NCBI GenBank assembly: GCA_014238905.1
Contig: JABAAE010000005.1
Coordinates: 62,001-126,000 of the forward strand
Direction of reading: 5' to 3'
Origin: Planctomycetota bacterium
GTDB lineage: Bacteria > Planctomycetota > Planctomycetia > Pirellulales > Pirellulaceae
Length of the DNA stretch: 64,000 nt
The notes below the pieces were generated by a model. It was not told the DNA's origin, did not search any database, and saw nothing but the letters and a program-made list of their open reading frames with translations. Every line of letters begins with the position of its first letter. Within the stretch, counting starts at the first letter, position 1. Below are positions 8,471 through 16,362 of the stretch, piece by piece. A program made the translations under genes and the position numbers.

Positions 8471-8935
8471 CTACTTGACGCTGATGCCCTTTAACTCGTA
8501 AACGGCCCAGGGTTTGCCGTCAGGCCCCTTAAATTCTCGCACCTTGAATTCACCTTCCACGGCGATCGGGCGAACCGTAAAGTTGGTCGATTTGCCCTTC
8601 TGCATCCTCACAATCATACAGTCATAAAGCATCGCACCTGGGCCAAAACAACACTCCATGTTATCGCGGACGAGAATGAACTGTTTGAGATCGTTTTGTT
8701 TGAAACTAGGGCGGATGTACCCTCGAATGACGATTCGCTTACCTTCGTATTTGGTAATGTCACTTTGAATCATCGACTTTTCAAACTTCTCTCCTTTTTT
8801 GATCTTAAACTTAAAATCGTCAAACGAGAGATTCGTTGCCTCTTGGGCAATCGCTGGCCGAAAGTTCAAACATAGCACCACTAGGGCTGCCACAACTGAT
8901 AACCGAATCATGCCATTCCGTTGGTTGGTTTTCAT
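8471..8935 (-). CDS. Secreted CCFG-motif protein (DUF3299-like), short paralogue
   Basis: 154 aa with a Sec signal peptide (hydrophobic core LSVVAALVVLCLNF, cleavage near AIA-QE). The mature part reads as an OB-like beta domain: KRIVIRGYIRP, then FILVRDNMECCFGPGAM with adjacent Cys95-Cys96, then a second strand pair ending in WAVYELKGI. The pattern of a target strand, a vicinal Cys pair and a gain-of-strand ending resembles DUF3299-type proteins; the assignment is tentative. The start overlaps the stop of the upstream paralogue by ATGA. Function unknown; vicinal Cys could bind metal or do redox chemistry. Confidence 0.75.
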   Translation of the reverse strand: MKTNQRNGMIRLSVVAALVVLCLNFRPAIAQEATNLSFDDFKFKIKKGEKFEKSMIQSDITKYEGKRIVIRGYIRPSFKQNDLKQFILVRDNMECCFGPGAMLYDCMIVRMQKGKSTNFTVRPIAVEGEFKVREFKGPDGKPWAVYELKGISVK

Positions 8936-9588
8936 TGGACCGTATCTGCTTCAAGTTCGTAGATATAACCTGTTTTCGTTTCATCTTGGCCAAGGTGGTC
9001 TAATACGCGGAACGTCCCGGTCAACTTCCTAACTCGTTGGCTGTAGTCGATTTTTTGGCCGTTTTTGAATGAAACCTTCACCGAATGAGTGGGTTGCGGG
9101 TCGCCACCAAAACAGCACAGACCGAAATCTCCAACCATCAGGAATTTAGAGAGGTTCTTTTTGCTTTTACCTGGGAAAGTGTACCCTTTCATAAATACCT
9201 TTTTGCCATTGAGTTCCATGGCCCGTTCGGTAGGAACGTATTTTTGGTGTTTGGGAGATTTGATTTCATAAAAAGTGAGACGTTGATGATCCTCGGGAAC
9301 CTCGGTTAGGTAATGATAGGTATGAAAAGAAGTAAAGGTACAAAAGCTCAGTAGACTGAAAAGAATGCCAAACTTAGCCAGTTTTACACCGGTCAGTTCT
9401 TCTGGATATTTCCGGATGCCGACGATGGCCAGCGCACCCAGCCCCATTCCAATCACCGAAAAAACGACCGCTGATGTAAAGAGGAAGCCAAAAAGAGAAA
9501 ACAACCCGCAGAGTACCGAAAAAATTGCCGGGCGACTTAGACTTCGGTAGGAATCAGCCACATCATCGAATTCGACATTTGTAGACAT
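8932..9588 (-). CDS. Membrane-anchored CCFG-motif protein, long paralogue
   Basis: 218 aa. The N-terminal ~90 residues carry three hydrophobic segments arranged like a DUF4190 module (SVLCGLFSLFGFLF, VVFSVIGMGLGALAIVGI, FGILFSLLSFCTF). The remainder repeats the domain of its downstream neighbour: GKKVFMKGYTFPG, FLMVGDFGLCCFGG (Cys158-Cys159), then KLTGTFRVLDH and GYIYELEADT. A gene duplication in which one copy kept a membrane anchor and the other a cleavable signal is the simplest reading. The two are translationally coupled. Confidence 0.78.
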   Translation of the reverse strand: MSTNVEFDDVADSYRSLSRPAIFSVLCGLFSLFGFLFTSAVVFSVIGMGLGALAIVGIRKYPEELTGVKLAKFGILFSLLSFCTFTSFHTYHYLTEVPEDHQRLTFYEIKSPKHQKYVPTERAMELNGKKVFMKGYTFPGKSKKNLSKFLMVGDFGLCCFGGDPQPTHSVKVSFKNGQKIDYSQRVRKLTGTFRVLDHLGQDETKTGYIYELEADTVQ

Positions 9589-9753
9589 TGGTGAAGTTTC
9601 TTCAATTCAGACAAAAAACGGAAGCTTAAAGTTCGATTTGGATAATGAATCGTTGGTCCCAAAAGCAACTCAACCTTTATTTTACTCTCAGCCTCTCTGG
9701 GTGGAAATATTTCCTGCCATTTTAAACCGATCCCCTGCGTGCATGATTAGTAC

Positions 9754-9778
9754 AACCGGACTTTTCCGGTTTGTTTTT
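9754..9778 (+). terminator. Orphan terminator-like hairpin
   Basis: A 7-bp stem (AACCGGA/TCCGGTT) with a CTTT loop is followed by TGTTTTT on the plus strand. No plus-strand gene ends nearby (the last is at 7848), so it either ends an unseen short transcript or is fortuitous. Confidence 0.45.
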
Positions 9779-9912
9779 AACTGGACCCTTTACTGGAAGC
9801 GATCGCCGATTTCGGGATGTCAGGCGAAATGTTGAAAATGTTTCAGCTGATACTACCGGCACCAAGAGGAAACTAGATGTCAATCGCGACTCAAAATATG
9901 ACCATCGCCATT

Positions 9913-10001
9913 GAACGGTTTAGGAGCTGAACGGTTTAGGAGCTGAACGGTTTAGGAGCTGAACGGTTTAGGAGCTGAACGGTTTAGGAGCTGAACGGTT
10001 T
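9913..10001. repeat. 16-bp tandem array, five perfect copies plus partial
   Basis: Five uninterrupted perfect copies of gaacggtttaggagct (9913-9992) and a partial sixth (gaacggttt). The array is intergenic, lying 3' of the minus-strand gene that starts at 10621 and 5' of the CCFG pair. Confidence 0.93.
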
Positions 10002-10036
10002 CGCAAGTTAACGATTTTGCCTGGCGACGGGCTGGG

Positions 10037-10092
10037 CACCGATTCTTCTGCACCGATTCTTCTGCACCGATTCTTCTGCACCGATTCCTCTG
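10037..10092. repeat. 14-bp tandem array, four copies
   Basis: Three perfect copies of caccgattcttctg and a fourth with one substitution (caccgattcctctg). It begins only 36 bases after the previous array but has a different unit and period, so the two arose independently. It ends 28 bases from the stop codon of the minus-strand gene. Confidence 0.93.
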
Positions 10093-10120
10093 CACCCATT
10101 CGTTTCCACAACGCGATGCC

Positions 10121-10621
10121 TCAAAACATTAAACGCTGTATTCTTCCGCTAATAATACCCCATAACACCACGAACAGCATACTGAAGGCAAGCATCGGAA
10201 TTCCCATCAGTCCAAGCCAAAACAGACCATTGCTGTTTTGGTCTTGATCACCGATTGGGCCATCTGAACGGTTCATTTGGTCGACCGAGGGAAGGGATGG
10301 TTTCCTGGCGCTTAGCGATGATTTGGGTTCAAGAGTTCGCATCGGATCGGGTTGATCCAGCGTGGTCGGTGCTGCTTGGGTCGGAGCGACTTCCCCACTG
10401 TTTCCTCCGTTTTCGTCGCCGTCCTCCGAAGTGGGCCGGTCGGTGATCAAAAGCTCACCGGTGGGTGCGCTGATGCCATTTTGTGCCAGACGAAGGGGAG
10501 ATTCGGCAAGTGGCCACAAGACGGCAAATGCCATCCAGAACCCAATCAGAAGTCCGGTCTTGTAAATTGGTTTAAAGTCCATTTTTTTGATCACGAAGCC
10601 CTTGATGGGGCGTCCCTCCAT
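10121..10621 (-). CDS. Hypothetical two-helix membrane protein
   Basis: 166 aa, unrecognised. One hydrophobic segment lies near the N-terminus (TGLLIGFWMAFAVLWPLA) and another near the C-terminus (LFWLGLMGIPMLAFSMLFVVLWGIISG). Between them is a ~90-residue Pro/Ser/Asp/Gly-rich, probably disordered linker. Either ATG (10621) or the in-frame ATG at 10582 could be the start; neither has a clear ribosome site. It stands between a tandem-repeat region and a secreted HEAT-like protein. Confidence 0.65.
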   Translation of the reverse strand: MEGRPIKGFVIKKMDFKPIYKTGLLIGFWMAFAVLWPLAESPLRLAQNGISAPTGELLITDRPTSEDGDENGGNSGEVAPTQAAPTTLDQPDPMRTLEPKSSLSARKPSLPSVDQMNRSDGPIGDQDQNSNGLFWLGLMGIPMLAFSMLFVVLWGIISGRIQRLMF

Positions 10622-10728
10622 GCCGTTTCAAAAGTCGATTCCATCGACCCTGTGAATAATCATTAAAACTCGTTTTTTGCAGGTTCGGCGTTTTGATTTA
10701 CACTCCAAACCCCTCCAAAAACGTGGGC

Positions 10729-12021
10729 TTATTTTTTAGGCTGCGAGCCCTCTGCTTCCTTTTTATCAGATTCTTCCGGTTCGTTGTCATCGGTAAGATC
10801 ATATTCGGGAAAAAAAGCTCTCGCTCGCTTAAAAGTCTTGGGGTCCAGTTTCTCAAGTTCGACCATGTATTTTTTGGCTTTGGGGAGGGGACATGCCCGT
10901 AGGTAGTTCACCACCGGCATTCTCACCCAGCTGGTTTCCGGATCCGCATCTTTAAAAAGAGAGACAAGATCTTCCACTACCGACCAATCTTCCCATCGGG
11001 CGAGATCCGGAATGACCAAATCCGCCAGGTCGTTTCGATTGAGCATGTGACGCAAAGAGGCGACAATTTGCTCTTTTTTGAGGACATCCGCTTCGCTGCC
11101 GTGGAATCGCAAGGCCGCGATGGCGGCAAATGAATCAGAGTAGGAAGATTTTGCATTTTTCAAAAATAAATCATCGATAAGTTTCAAGCCTTTGGCTCCT
11201 TTCAGAGTGATGTAGCAGGCAATCATGGAGTCCAAGGCCGTTTTTTTCTGGTCATCACCTGATTTCATTAAATCCTCAAGGAAGGTGGCATCTTTTTCGG
11301 TTCCGGCAATTCCCAGCATGGTGAAGTAAAGACCTTTGCGGGAGGCTGGAATGTCCTTGTTCTCAATCCAGATCCGTAATTTTTTGCGGTCAATGAAGGC
11401 TTTGAGCCCGATAACGTCGGCAAAAGGAGCAATGGCAAATTCGTCGTAACAATCTCTTGCCAAGACCTCTTCCTTGTCCTCCAAGTAATTCATAAAAAAA
11501 GCCAATCGTTTGGTTCCGCTCTTGGGCAGTTCCCCCAGTTTGGAAATATACTCAACCACTCGAGGGGAAGCTTTCATTGTGGACCACGAAAACGACGGAG
11601 GTTCAACGCCAGTCACAAAAAACTGGTCTCCTTTGACACCGTCTCCGAAGACAAAAGCCTCGATGCGGTCTCCGACTTTCAGATATTTTTCGCCCTTGAT
11701 CACTTTGGAGATGACCAACTCAGATTTTTTGACGGCACGGGGCGCTTGTTGAGGGGCGCCAAGTTGTTCCGCTATCTTGCCTCCGGACCCACCTCGATCA
11801 CCTCGCTTGACCAGTTCTGCAATCAAGACGGCGTCTGTCGATTTCATCTCCTCTGAAAACGTAGGAGCGACTGGCGTGCAAAATGGGCAGACGGTCAGGG
11901 AATTCACTATCAGGGAATTCACGGTCAGGGAAGGCACGGTCAACGCCATCGCGCTAGTTGGTACCCCCAAGAGGACCAAGCACAAAACCAATCTGCAATC
12001 GATCAATCTGTATCCAAACAT
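10729..12021 (-). CDS. Secreted CPFC-motif protein with HEAT-like helices
   Basis: 430 aa. A signal peptide (LVLCLVLLGVPTSAMA) is followed by an in-frame tandem repeat (TVPSLTVNSLIVNSLTV) and then CPFC at residues 45-48. Next comes a beta domain (VLIAELV... ELVISKVIKGEKYLKVGDRIEAFVFG) and a long helical region with about 15 potential helices reminiscent of HEAT repeats (ALDSMIACYITLKGAKGLKLIDDLF; SWVRMPVVNYLRACPLPKAKKYM). The C-terminus is acidic and Lys-rich. CPFC near the mature N-terminus could bind a metal or heme thiol. Function unknown. It lies 79 bases after the ABC exporter genes on the same strand. Confidence 0.75.
   Translation of the reverse strand: MFGYRLIDCRLVLCLVLLGVPTSAMALTVPSLTVNSLIVNSLTVCPFCTPVAPTFSEEMKSTDAVLIAELVKRGDRGGSGGKIAEQLGAPQQAPRAVKKSELVISKVIKGEKYLKVGDRIEAFVFGDGVKGDQFFVTGVEPPSFSWSTMKASPRVVEYISKLGELPKSGTKRLAFFMNYLEDKEEVLARDCYDEFAIAPFADVIGLKAFIDRKKLRIWIENKDIPASRKGLYFTMLGIAGTEKDATFLEDLMKSGDDQKKTALDSMIACYITLKGAKGLKLIDDLFLKNAKSSYSDSFAAIAALRFHGSEADVLKKEQIVASLRHMLNRNDLADLVIPDLARWEDWSVVEDLVSLFKDADPETSWVRMPVVNYLRACPLPKAKKYMVELEKLDPKTFKRARAFFPEYDLTDDNEPEESDKKEAEGSQPKK
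11891..11940. repeat. 15-bp in-frame repeat in the CPFC protein
   Basis: Three copies of a 15-bp unit (acggtcagggaattc and variants) plus a partial fourth. On the coding strand they encode pentapeptides of the type (L/I)TVNS, between the signal peptide and CPFC. The 15-bp period preserves the frame. Confidence 0.85.
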
Positions 12022-12100
12022 TTCTTAACGTCAAAAAAGGCAATGAGTTAGATTGCCTGAATTATCACGTTTTTAAAGCTATTTGCCCACCGCAAAATGG

Positions 12101-13828
12101 CTACTTCCCTAAATTTTGGCTGACGTCGGTTCGATAGGCAGAAATGGCCGGAATCACGCCGACCAGGATGGTCAGCACCAAAATGAATGGCAAAAGGAAG
12201 AATTCAGCTGACAATTTTGAATTGACCCAAGGTAAATACTCCGATATGGGAGGGGCGATGTCGAAAAAGCTGACCGTCACACCGGCATAAGAATCGACGT
12301 AAGGTGCCGAAATTCCAATGATTCCATGGCCGAAAACCCATCCCATTCCCAGTCCGAGCATGCCCAACATGGAAGATTCGGTCAAAATAATCATCAGGAT
12401 ATTCCGTCGATTGGCACCTAAAGCTCGCATGACGGCGATTTCGTGCCTTCGATCGCTCATCGAATTATAGATGCTGACGAGGATGCTAATTCCCGAAACC
12501 AGGCAAATCATGAAGGTCAGGATCAAAAGAACCGTCTGGATGGGGGTCACGATATAGACGAATAATTTGTTGATCTCAGCGATGGGAAAAATGGCGGAAG
12601 CCGCTTTTTGGAGTCTCGGAGGACTATAGTCCGTCCATTGAGTTGATTTTTCCAATCGCCCTTTATTGACCTCTTTTTGAATTGATCCGGCGTATGGGTT
12701 GACCCCGCCCAGCGTGGCTGAAGCGACCAGAATGGCCGAGATTCTTCTTTGTTCAAGGGGCAGCGGTACTCGTCTTTGATCAAATTCCTGATCGATGAAG
12801 GCTTCCCCTTTTTCCTCGATGATCTGTTCATATTCTTCATCTGTTAACAATGATGTAGCGTGGTCATTCATCAGGAAAAAACCCTCCATGTTGACGTAGA
12901 CCGCCCGGTCTTCAGGACGTCCGGTTGCCTCAAGGACGCCCACCACGTGAAATTTTTGATTGTGCAGGGCCGCATCTCCTCCTTTGGAGGCCGGCACACC
13001 ATGTGTAATTTGAATGGACTCACCCACTGTCAAACCGGTTTCCCTTGCCACCCGGGAACCCAGTACACATTCAAAATACGCATTTTCCTCGTTGTATTCG
13101 ACGAACGCACGACCTTTGGCGAATGAAAAAGTGACCTTTTCTAGGTCCTCGTAAGGTTTAGGTGGATCACGCTCTACGACGTCTGAGGGTTGCGGGTCGT
13201 CTTCGGCTTGCAACAAATCGAAGAAATCCTCTTCTGGAAACTCGAGCAACCGGTCGTCAAAAAAACGAGAGGTGGTCGCAACGACTCGGAACTCATCGAA
13301 ATAATCACCTAGAAGAATGGGAATGACCCAATCAACGTAGCCCAAGTCTTGGAAAATCCCCGGTTCAAACATCCCCGTTCCTACGAGGCCGGCATCATCA
13401 AAAGCATCCAGGGACAACTCATTAGCCAAAGCGACGGGCCCCCCGAAGCCGACCAATTGAAGGTTTTCATGGATGGCTTCGAGAACCGATGAGCGTCCGC
13501 GATGGGCTCGATAATGAATGGATCGTTTGACCTCTTTTTCGCGAAAAGCCTGATCCTCACATTCCATAAGATACTCATACGGAATCGTTTCCACTGGCTG
13601 GCTGAGGTAGTAAACGCTATTTAAAGCCAGTTGGAGATTACCACCCTTAGCGCCAATGATCAGGTCATAGCCAACTTCACCGTTATTGGAAAATGAGCGT
13701 TTGACAACACCATGGATGGTCAGAACGCAAACGACCAACATCACCCCCAGCATCATTGAGATGATGGTCAGAAACGAGGCGAAGCCACGATGTTTGATGC
13801 TTTTCCAAGCAATCCAGAAAACACTCAT
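12101..13828 (-). CDS. ABC transporter permease, FtsX/MacB type
   Basis: 575 aa. One N-terminal membrane helix (FASFLTIISMMLGVMLVVCVLTIHG) is followed by a ~370-residue extracytoplasmic domain, then three C-terminal helices (TPIQTVLLILTFMICLVSGISILVSI; ILTESSMLGMLGLGMGWVFGHGII; FFLLPFILVLTILVGVIPAISAYRT). The motif SDRRHEIAVMRALGA before the last helices is typical of FtsX-domain permeases. It directly follows the ATPase gene with a one-base gap. Mechanotransmission exporters of this class move lipoproteins or peptides; the cargo is not evident. Confidence 0.9.
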   Translation of the reverse strand: MSVFWIAWKSIKHRGFASFLTIISMMLGVMLVVCVLTIHGVVKRSFSNNGEVGYDLIIGAKGGNLQLALNSVYYLSQPVETIPYEYLMECEDQAFREKEVKRSIHYRAHRGRSSVLEAIHENLQLVGFGGPVALANELSLDAFDDAGLVGTGMFEPGIFQDLGYVDWVIPILLGDYFDEFRVVATTSRFFDDRLLEFPEEDFFDLLQAEDDPQPSDVVERDPPKPYEDLEKVTFSFAKGRAFVEYNEENAYFECVLGSRVARETGLTVGESIQITHGVPASKGGDAALHNQKFHVVGVLEATGRPEDRAVYVNMEGFFLMNDHATSLLTDEEYEQIIEEKGEAFIDQEFDQRRVPLPLEQRRISAILVASATLGGVNPYAGSIQKEVNKGRLEKSTQWTDYSPPRLQKAASAIFPIAEINKLFVYIVTPIQTVLLILTFMICLVSGISILVSIYNSMSDRRHEIAVMRALGANRRNILMIILTESSMLGMLGLGMGWVFGHGIIGISAPYVDSYAGVTVSFFDIAPPISEYLPWVNSKLSAEFFLLPFILVLTILVGVIPAISAYRTDVSQNLGK

Positions 13829-13829
13829 A

Positions 13830-14501
13830 TTAAGCCGTTTGCATCACCAGGTTAAGTTCGTTTAGCTTATCGACACGAGAAAATTGTTGGGAGACTTCGT
13901 TGGAATGGGTCACCATCACCAGCGAAATGTTTTCTTCTTCGCAGGATTTACAGATCAGATCGACAATTTGTTGTTGATTGGCGGGATCAACGTTTGCGGT
14001 GGGCTCATCTGCCAATAACAACTTGGGGCGGTTGGCCAACGCCCTGGCCACGGCGACCCTTTGTTGTTCTCCGACCGAAAGAGATCCAGGTTTGTTCTTC
14101 AAGCGATGTCCCAGGCCCACCAACTTCAAAAGTTCTTTGGCACGAGAAGCGTTGTTTTTGCCACCAGAAAAAGTCATCCCGAGCTCGACGTTTTCCAAGG
14201 CTGAAAAAGCGGGCAGCAGGTTAAAAGTCTGAAAAACGTAGCCAATGGTGCTGGCACGAATACGGTCCCGTCCACTTTCTGAAAAGCGGAAAAAGTCTTT
14301 TCCTGCGACCAAAACGGATCCCGCATCTGGGCGGGTGATACCAGCGATGATGTGCAGGAGTGTCGTCTTTCCACCACCGCTAGGTCCCACCAAAACCGCC
14401 TGCTCACCCGAATCGACAGAGTACTCCGGAACATCAAGAATCGAAACGAGTTCGCCATTGGGTTGCCGAAAAGATTTTTTCAGTTCTCGTATTTTGAGCA
14501 T
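13830..14501 (-). CDS. ABC transporter ATP-binding protein, LolD/MacB type
   Basis: 223 aa, the standard size for the LolD/MacB/FtsE group. Walker A is GPSGGGKT (39-46), the signature is LSVGEQQ (141-147, with V replacing the usual G at the third position), and Walker B is LLLADEP (161-167), followed by a D-loop and the H-loop VTHS. The Q-loop is VFQTFNLLPAFSALENV, characteristic of this group. Together with the permease downstream it forms a complete half-transporter pair. No LolE or membrane-fusion protein is beside it. Confidence 0.93.
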   Translation of the reverse strand: MLKIRELKKSFRQPNGELVSILDVPEYSVDSGEQAVLVGPSGGGKTTLLHIIAGITRPDAGSVLVAGKDFFRFSESGRDRIRASTIGYVFQTFNLLPAFSALENVELGMTFSGGKNNASRAKELLKLVGLGHRLKNKPGSLSVGEQQRVAVARALANRPKLLLADEPTANVDPANQQQIVDLICKSCEEENISLVMVTHSNEVSQQFSRVDKLNELNLVMQTA

Positions 14502-14641
14502 TAACGGGACCCGTCGGATTTGTCAGCAGAGAATACCACTTCACTTTGGCTTATGTTATCTACGTTGTTGGTGAGGGACAAGTTCTGTTTTGGCCGGCGC
14601 GGGCAGGGCTGCATGGGGTTCTTTCCAAATTGCCAACATGT

Positions 14642-15007
14642 TCAACAATGACTGACCCGGTAGCCCTTCGCGGCTAGTAGGTTGAGGAGTTTTTGGGATT
14701 GGTCGCCCTGGATTTCAAAAACATCATTTTCAGAACGGCCCCCGGCACCACAATGGTCTTTTAGGGAAGCCAGAAATGTTTTTTTGGATTCCAAATCCCC
14801 AAACTGCAGGCCCTTGATCACGGTGACCGTCTTCCCTTTTCTTCTCTTTTCTACGCGAATCTGAAGTTTTTGATTTTCAGGTGGGGGGACGGTCGTTGTC
14901 GCGGGCGATGGGGGGTCGCATCGACATTGGTCAGTTTCCTTACCGCAATGGTCACAAGTGGGTAGGCGATCCCACGGGGTACCTTGGAACAATCTCATCA
15001 TCATCAT
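14642..15007 (-). CDS. SUI1/YciH-type translation initiation factor
   Basis: 121 aa. The N-terminus holds a possible zinc knuckle (TCDHCGKETDQCRC), followed by a Pro/Thr linker and the SUI1/eIF1 fold (VEKRRKGKTVTVIKGLQFGD, LKDHCGAGGRSENDVFEIQGDQSQKLLNLLAAKGY). The gene begins with four consecutive ATG codons; homologues suggest that the fourth (14998, MRLFQGTPWDR) is the functional one. Bacterial YciH-like proteins are thought to affect initiation fidelity. Single gene, no operon partner. Confidence 0.9.
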   Translation of the reverse strand: MMMMRLFQGTPWDRLPTCDHCGKETDQCRCDPPSPATTTVPPPENQKLQIRVEKRRKGKTVTVIKGLQFGDLESKKTFLASLKDHCGAGGRSENDVFEIQGDQSQKLLNLLAAKGYRVSHC

Positions 15008-15080
15008 TCTTTGTTATGGCTGTGGGCCACTAGGGACATGAACTAGGTTGGCAACGTATTTCATTAATGTAAAGCAGAAT

Positions 15081-15140
15081 CTGCCGGCGGTTGTCAGTTG
15101 TTGCCGGCGGTTGTCAGTTGTTGCCGGCGGTTGTCAGTTG
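15081..15140. repeat. 20-bp tandem array, three copies
   Basis: Three copies of ttgccggcggttgtcagttg (the first with c at position 1) end 47 bases before the ATG of the dehydrogenase at 15188, so they sit in its promoter or 5' leader. Copy-number change would alter spacing there. Confidence 0.92.
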
Positions 15141-15187
15141 TTGCCAGTGCGGTAAATTTTAGGAATTCAATTTCAAAAAGTGATCAA

Positions 15188-16294
15188 ATGAAAAATGTAG
15201 TTTATTATCTTGATCGGCCCGGTGGTTCTTTTACCCGGACCGAAGAAGACATCGGTGATCCTGGTCCTGGCGAAATTCGCCTACGGACGTCGAAAACTTC
15301 GGTGTGTCAGTCCGATGTTGTTATCTATAATGTCGGGCTGCCTCGGATCCGCAGCTGGCCAGCCATTATTTTGCACGAAGCGAGTTGTTTCGTCGATGCT
15401 GTTGGCGAAGGGGTGACTCGTTTTGAGGTGGGGGACCTGGTGGGATTAGGTTGCGACATCCCGTGCGGCGAGCGTCAATGTATTTATTGTGGACCCACTG
15501 GCACCGGTGATTGGACCAGTTGTCCGCAAACGCAGGCGACCGGACATGAGTTCCCGGGTTTTGCTCGATCCTATGCGATTCTCCCCGATTGGTTTGTTGA
15601 ATACGGGCCGATTGTTAAATTTGACAGGGGATTTGATCCCAACCGCGCCTGCCAATTGGAACCGTTGGCTTGTGGGTTGGAGGGAATGACCCGGGTGAAC
15701 CATTGTATCGAAAACCGGATCGTGGTGCTTTTGGCCGCCGGATCGCAAAGCACCTATGCCTTGCAGTGTGCACAAGCGATGAAAGCCAGGAAAATAATTG
15801 TCGTCAATCGTGGTCGGGAGCGATTGGAACGGGTTCTTAGTGATTTTGGCGGTCCAAACGTGGTTGGCGTTCGCTGGGATGATCAAGTGGTCGAGAATGT
15901 TCTGGCTGAATGCCGACCTTTTAACGAGCCTCATTTTGTCATGGTCAACGCGCCGGTAGCCGCCGCCTATGACTTGGCTCCCAAGCTCATGGGGTACGGG
16001 ACGGTGCTCGATGGTCATGCGGGAGTCAAGGGTGCAGAAGGTAAGCCTCGCTTAGTCCACGAGATTGACCTCAATAATGACATTCATTATCGTCTGCAAT
16101 GCTATCAGGCAACCCATGGCTCAAGCATGCATGGGATCGAACTGGCGCATCAGATGTTAGCGTCTGATCAATTGCCTCAAATTGACTTGATGACCAATGC
16201 GACCGAACGATTTCATCATTCGGAGATCCTCTCCGCCATTCGACGAGCGGCAGACAAAGATAGCCTCAAGGTGATTATTGATTGGGATGAATAA
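15188..16294 (+). CDS. Zinc-dependent medium-chain dehydrogenase
   Basis: 368 aa from ATG at 15188. A longer frame from 15098 would translate part of the 20-bp repeat array and was rejected. The GroES-like N-domain has Cys40 in KTSVCQSD, LHEASCFVDAVGEGVTRFEVGD, a structural-zinc lobe with four Cys (C93, C98, C101, C112 in IPCGERQCIYCGPTGTGDWTSCP), and a GHEFPG segment at 119-124. The nucleotide domain follows (VVLLAAGSQSTYALQCAQAMKARKIIVVNRG). The arrangement resembles the glucose/threonine/sorbitol dehydrogenase clan. The missing GHE at the usual first position (LHE here) makes the substrate uncertain. NAD(P) oxidation of a polyol or sugar is the best guess. Confidence 0.82.
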   Translation: MKNVVYYLDRPGGSFTRTEEDIGDPGPGEIRLRTSKTSVCQSDVVIYNVGLPRIRSWPAIILHEASCFVDAVGEGVTRFEVGDLVGLGCDIPCGERQCIYCGPTGTGDWTSCPQTQATGHEFPGFARSYAILPDWFVEYGPIVKFDRGFDPNRACQLEPLACGLEGMTRVNHCIENRIVVLLAAGSQSTYALQCAQAMKARKIIVVNRGRERLERVLSDFGGPNVVGVRWDDQVVENVLAECRPFNEPHFVMVNAPVAAAYDLAPKLMGYGTVLDGHAGVKGAEGKPRLVHEIDLNNDIHYRLQCYQATHGSSMHGIELAHQMLASDQLPQIDLMTNATERFHHSEILSAIRRAADKDSLKVIIDWDE

Positions 16295-16362
16295 AGTAGC
16301 TGGCTCCTGACGAGTTGTCAGGTTTCTTAACCGCCTATCGGATTACTGTAGATTCGGTTTGT

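Noticed and set aside
9913..10092. Tandem repeats considered as a CRISPR array
   Set aside because: Units are directly adjacent without spacers and are too short; no cas genes are present.
9638..10247. Plus-strand frames covering the tandem-repeat region
   Set aside because: They mostly translate the repeats and lack start signals.
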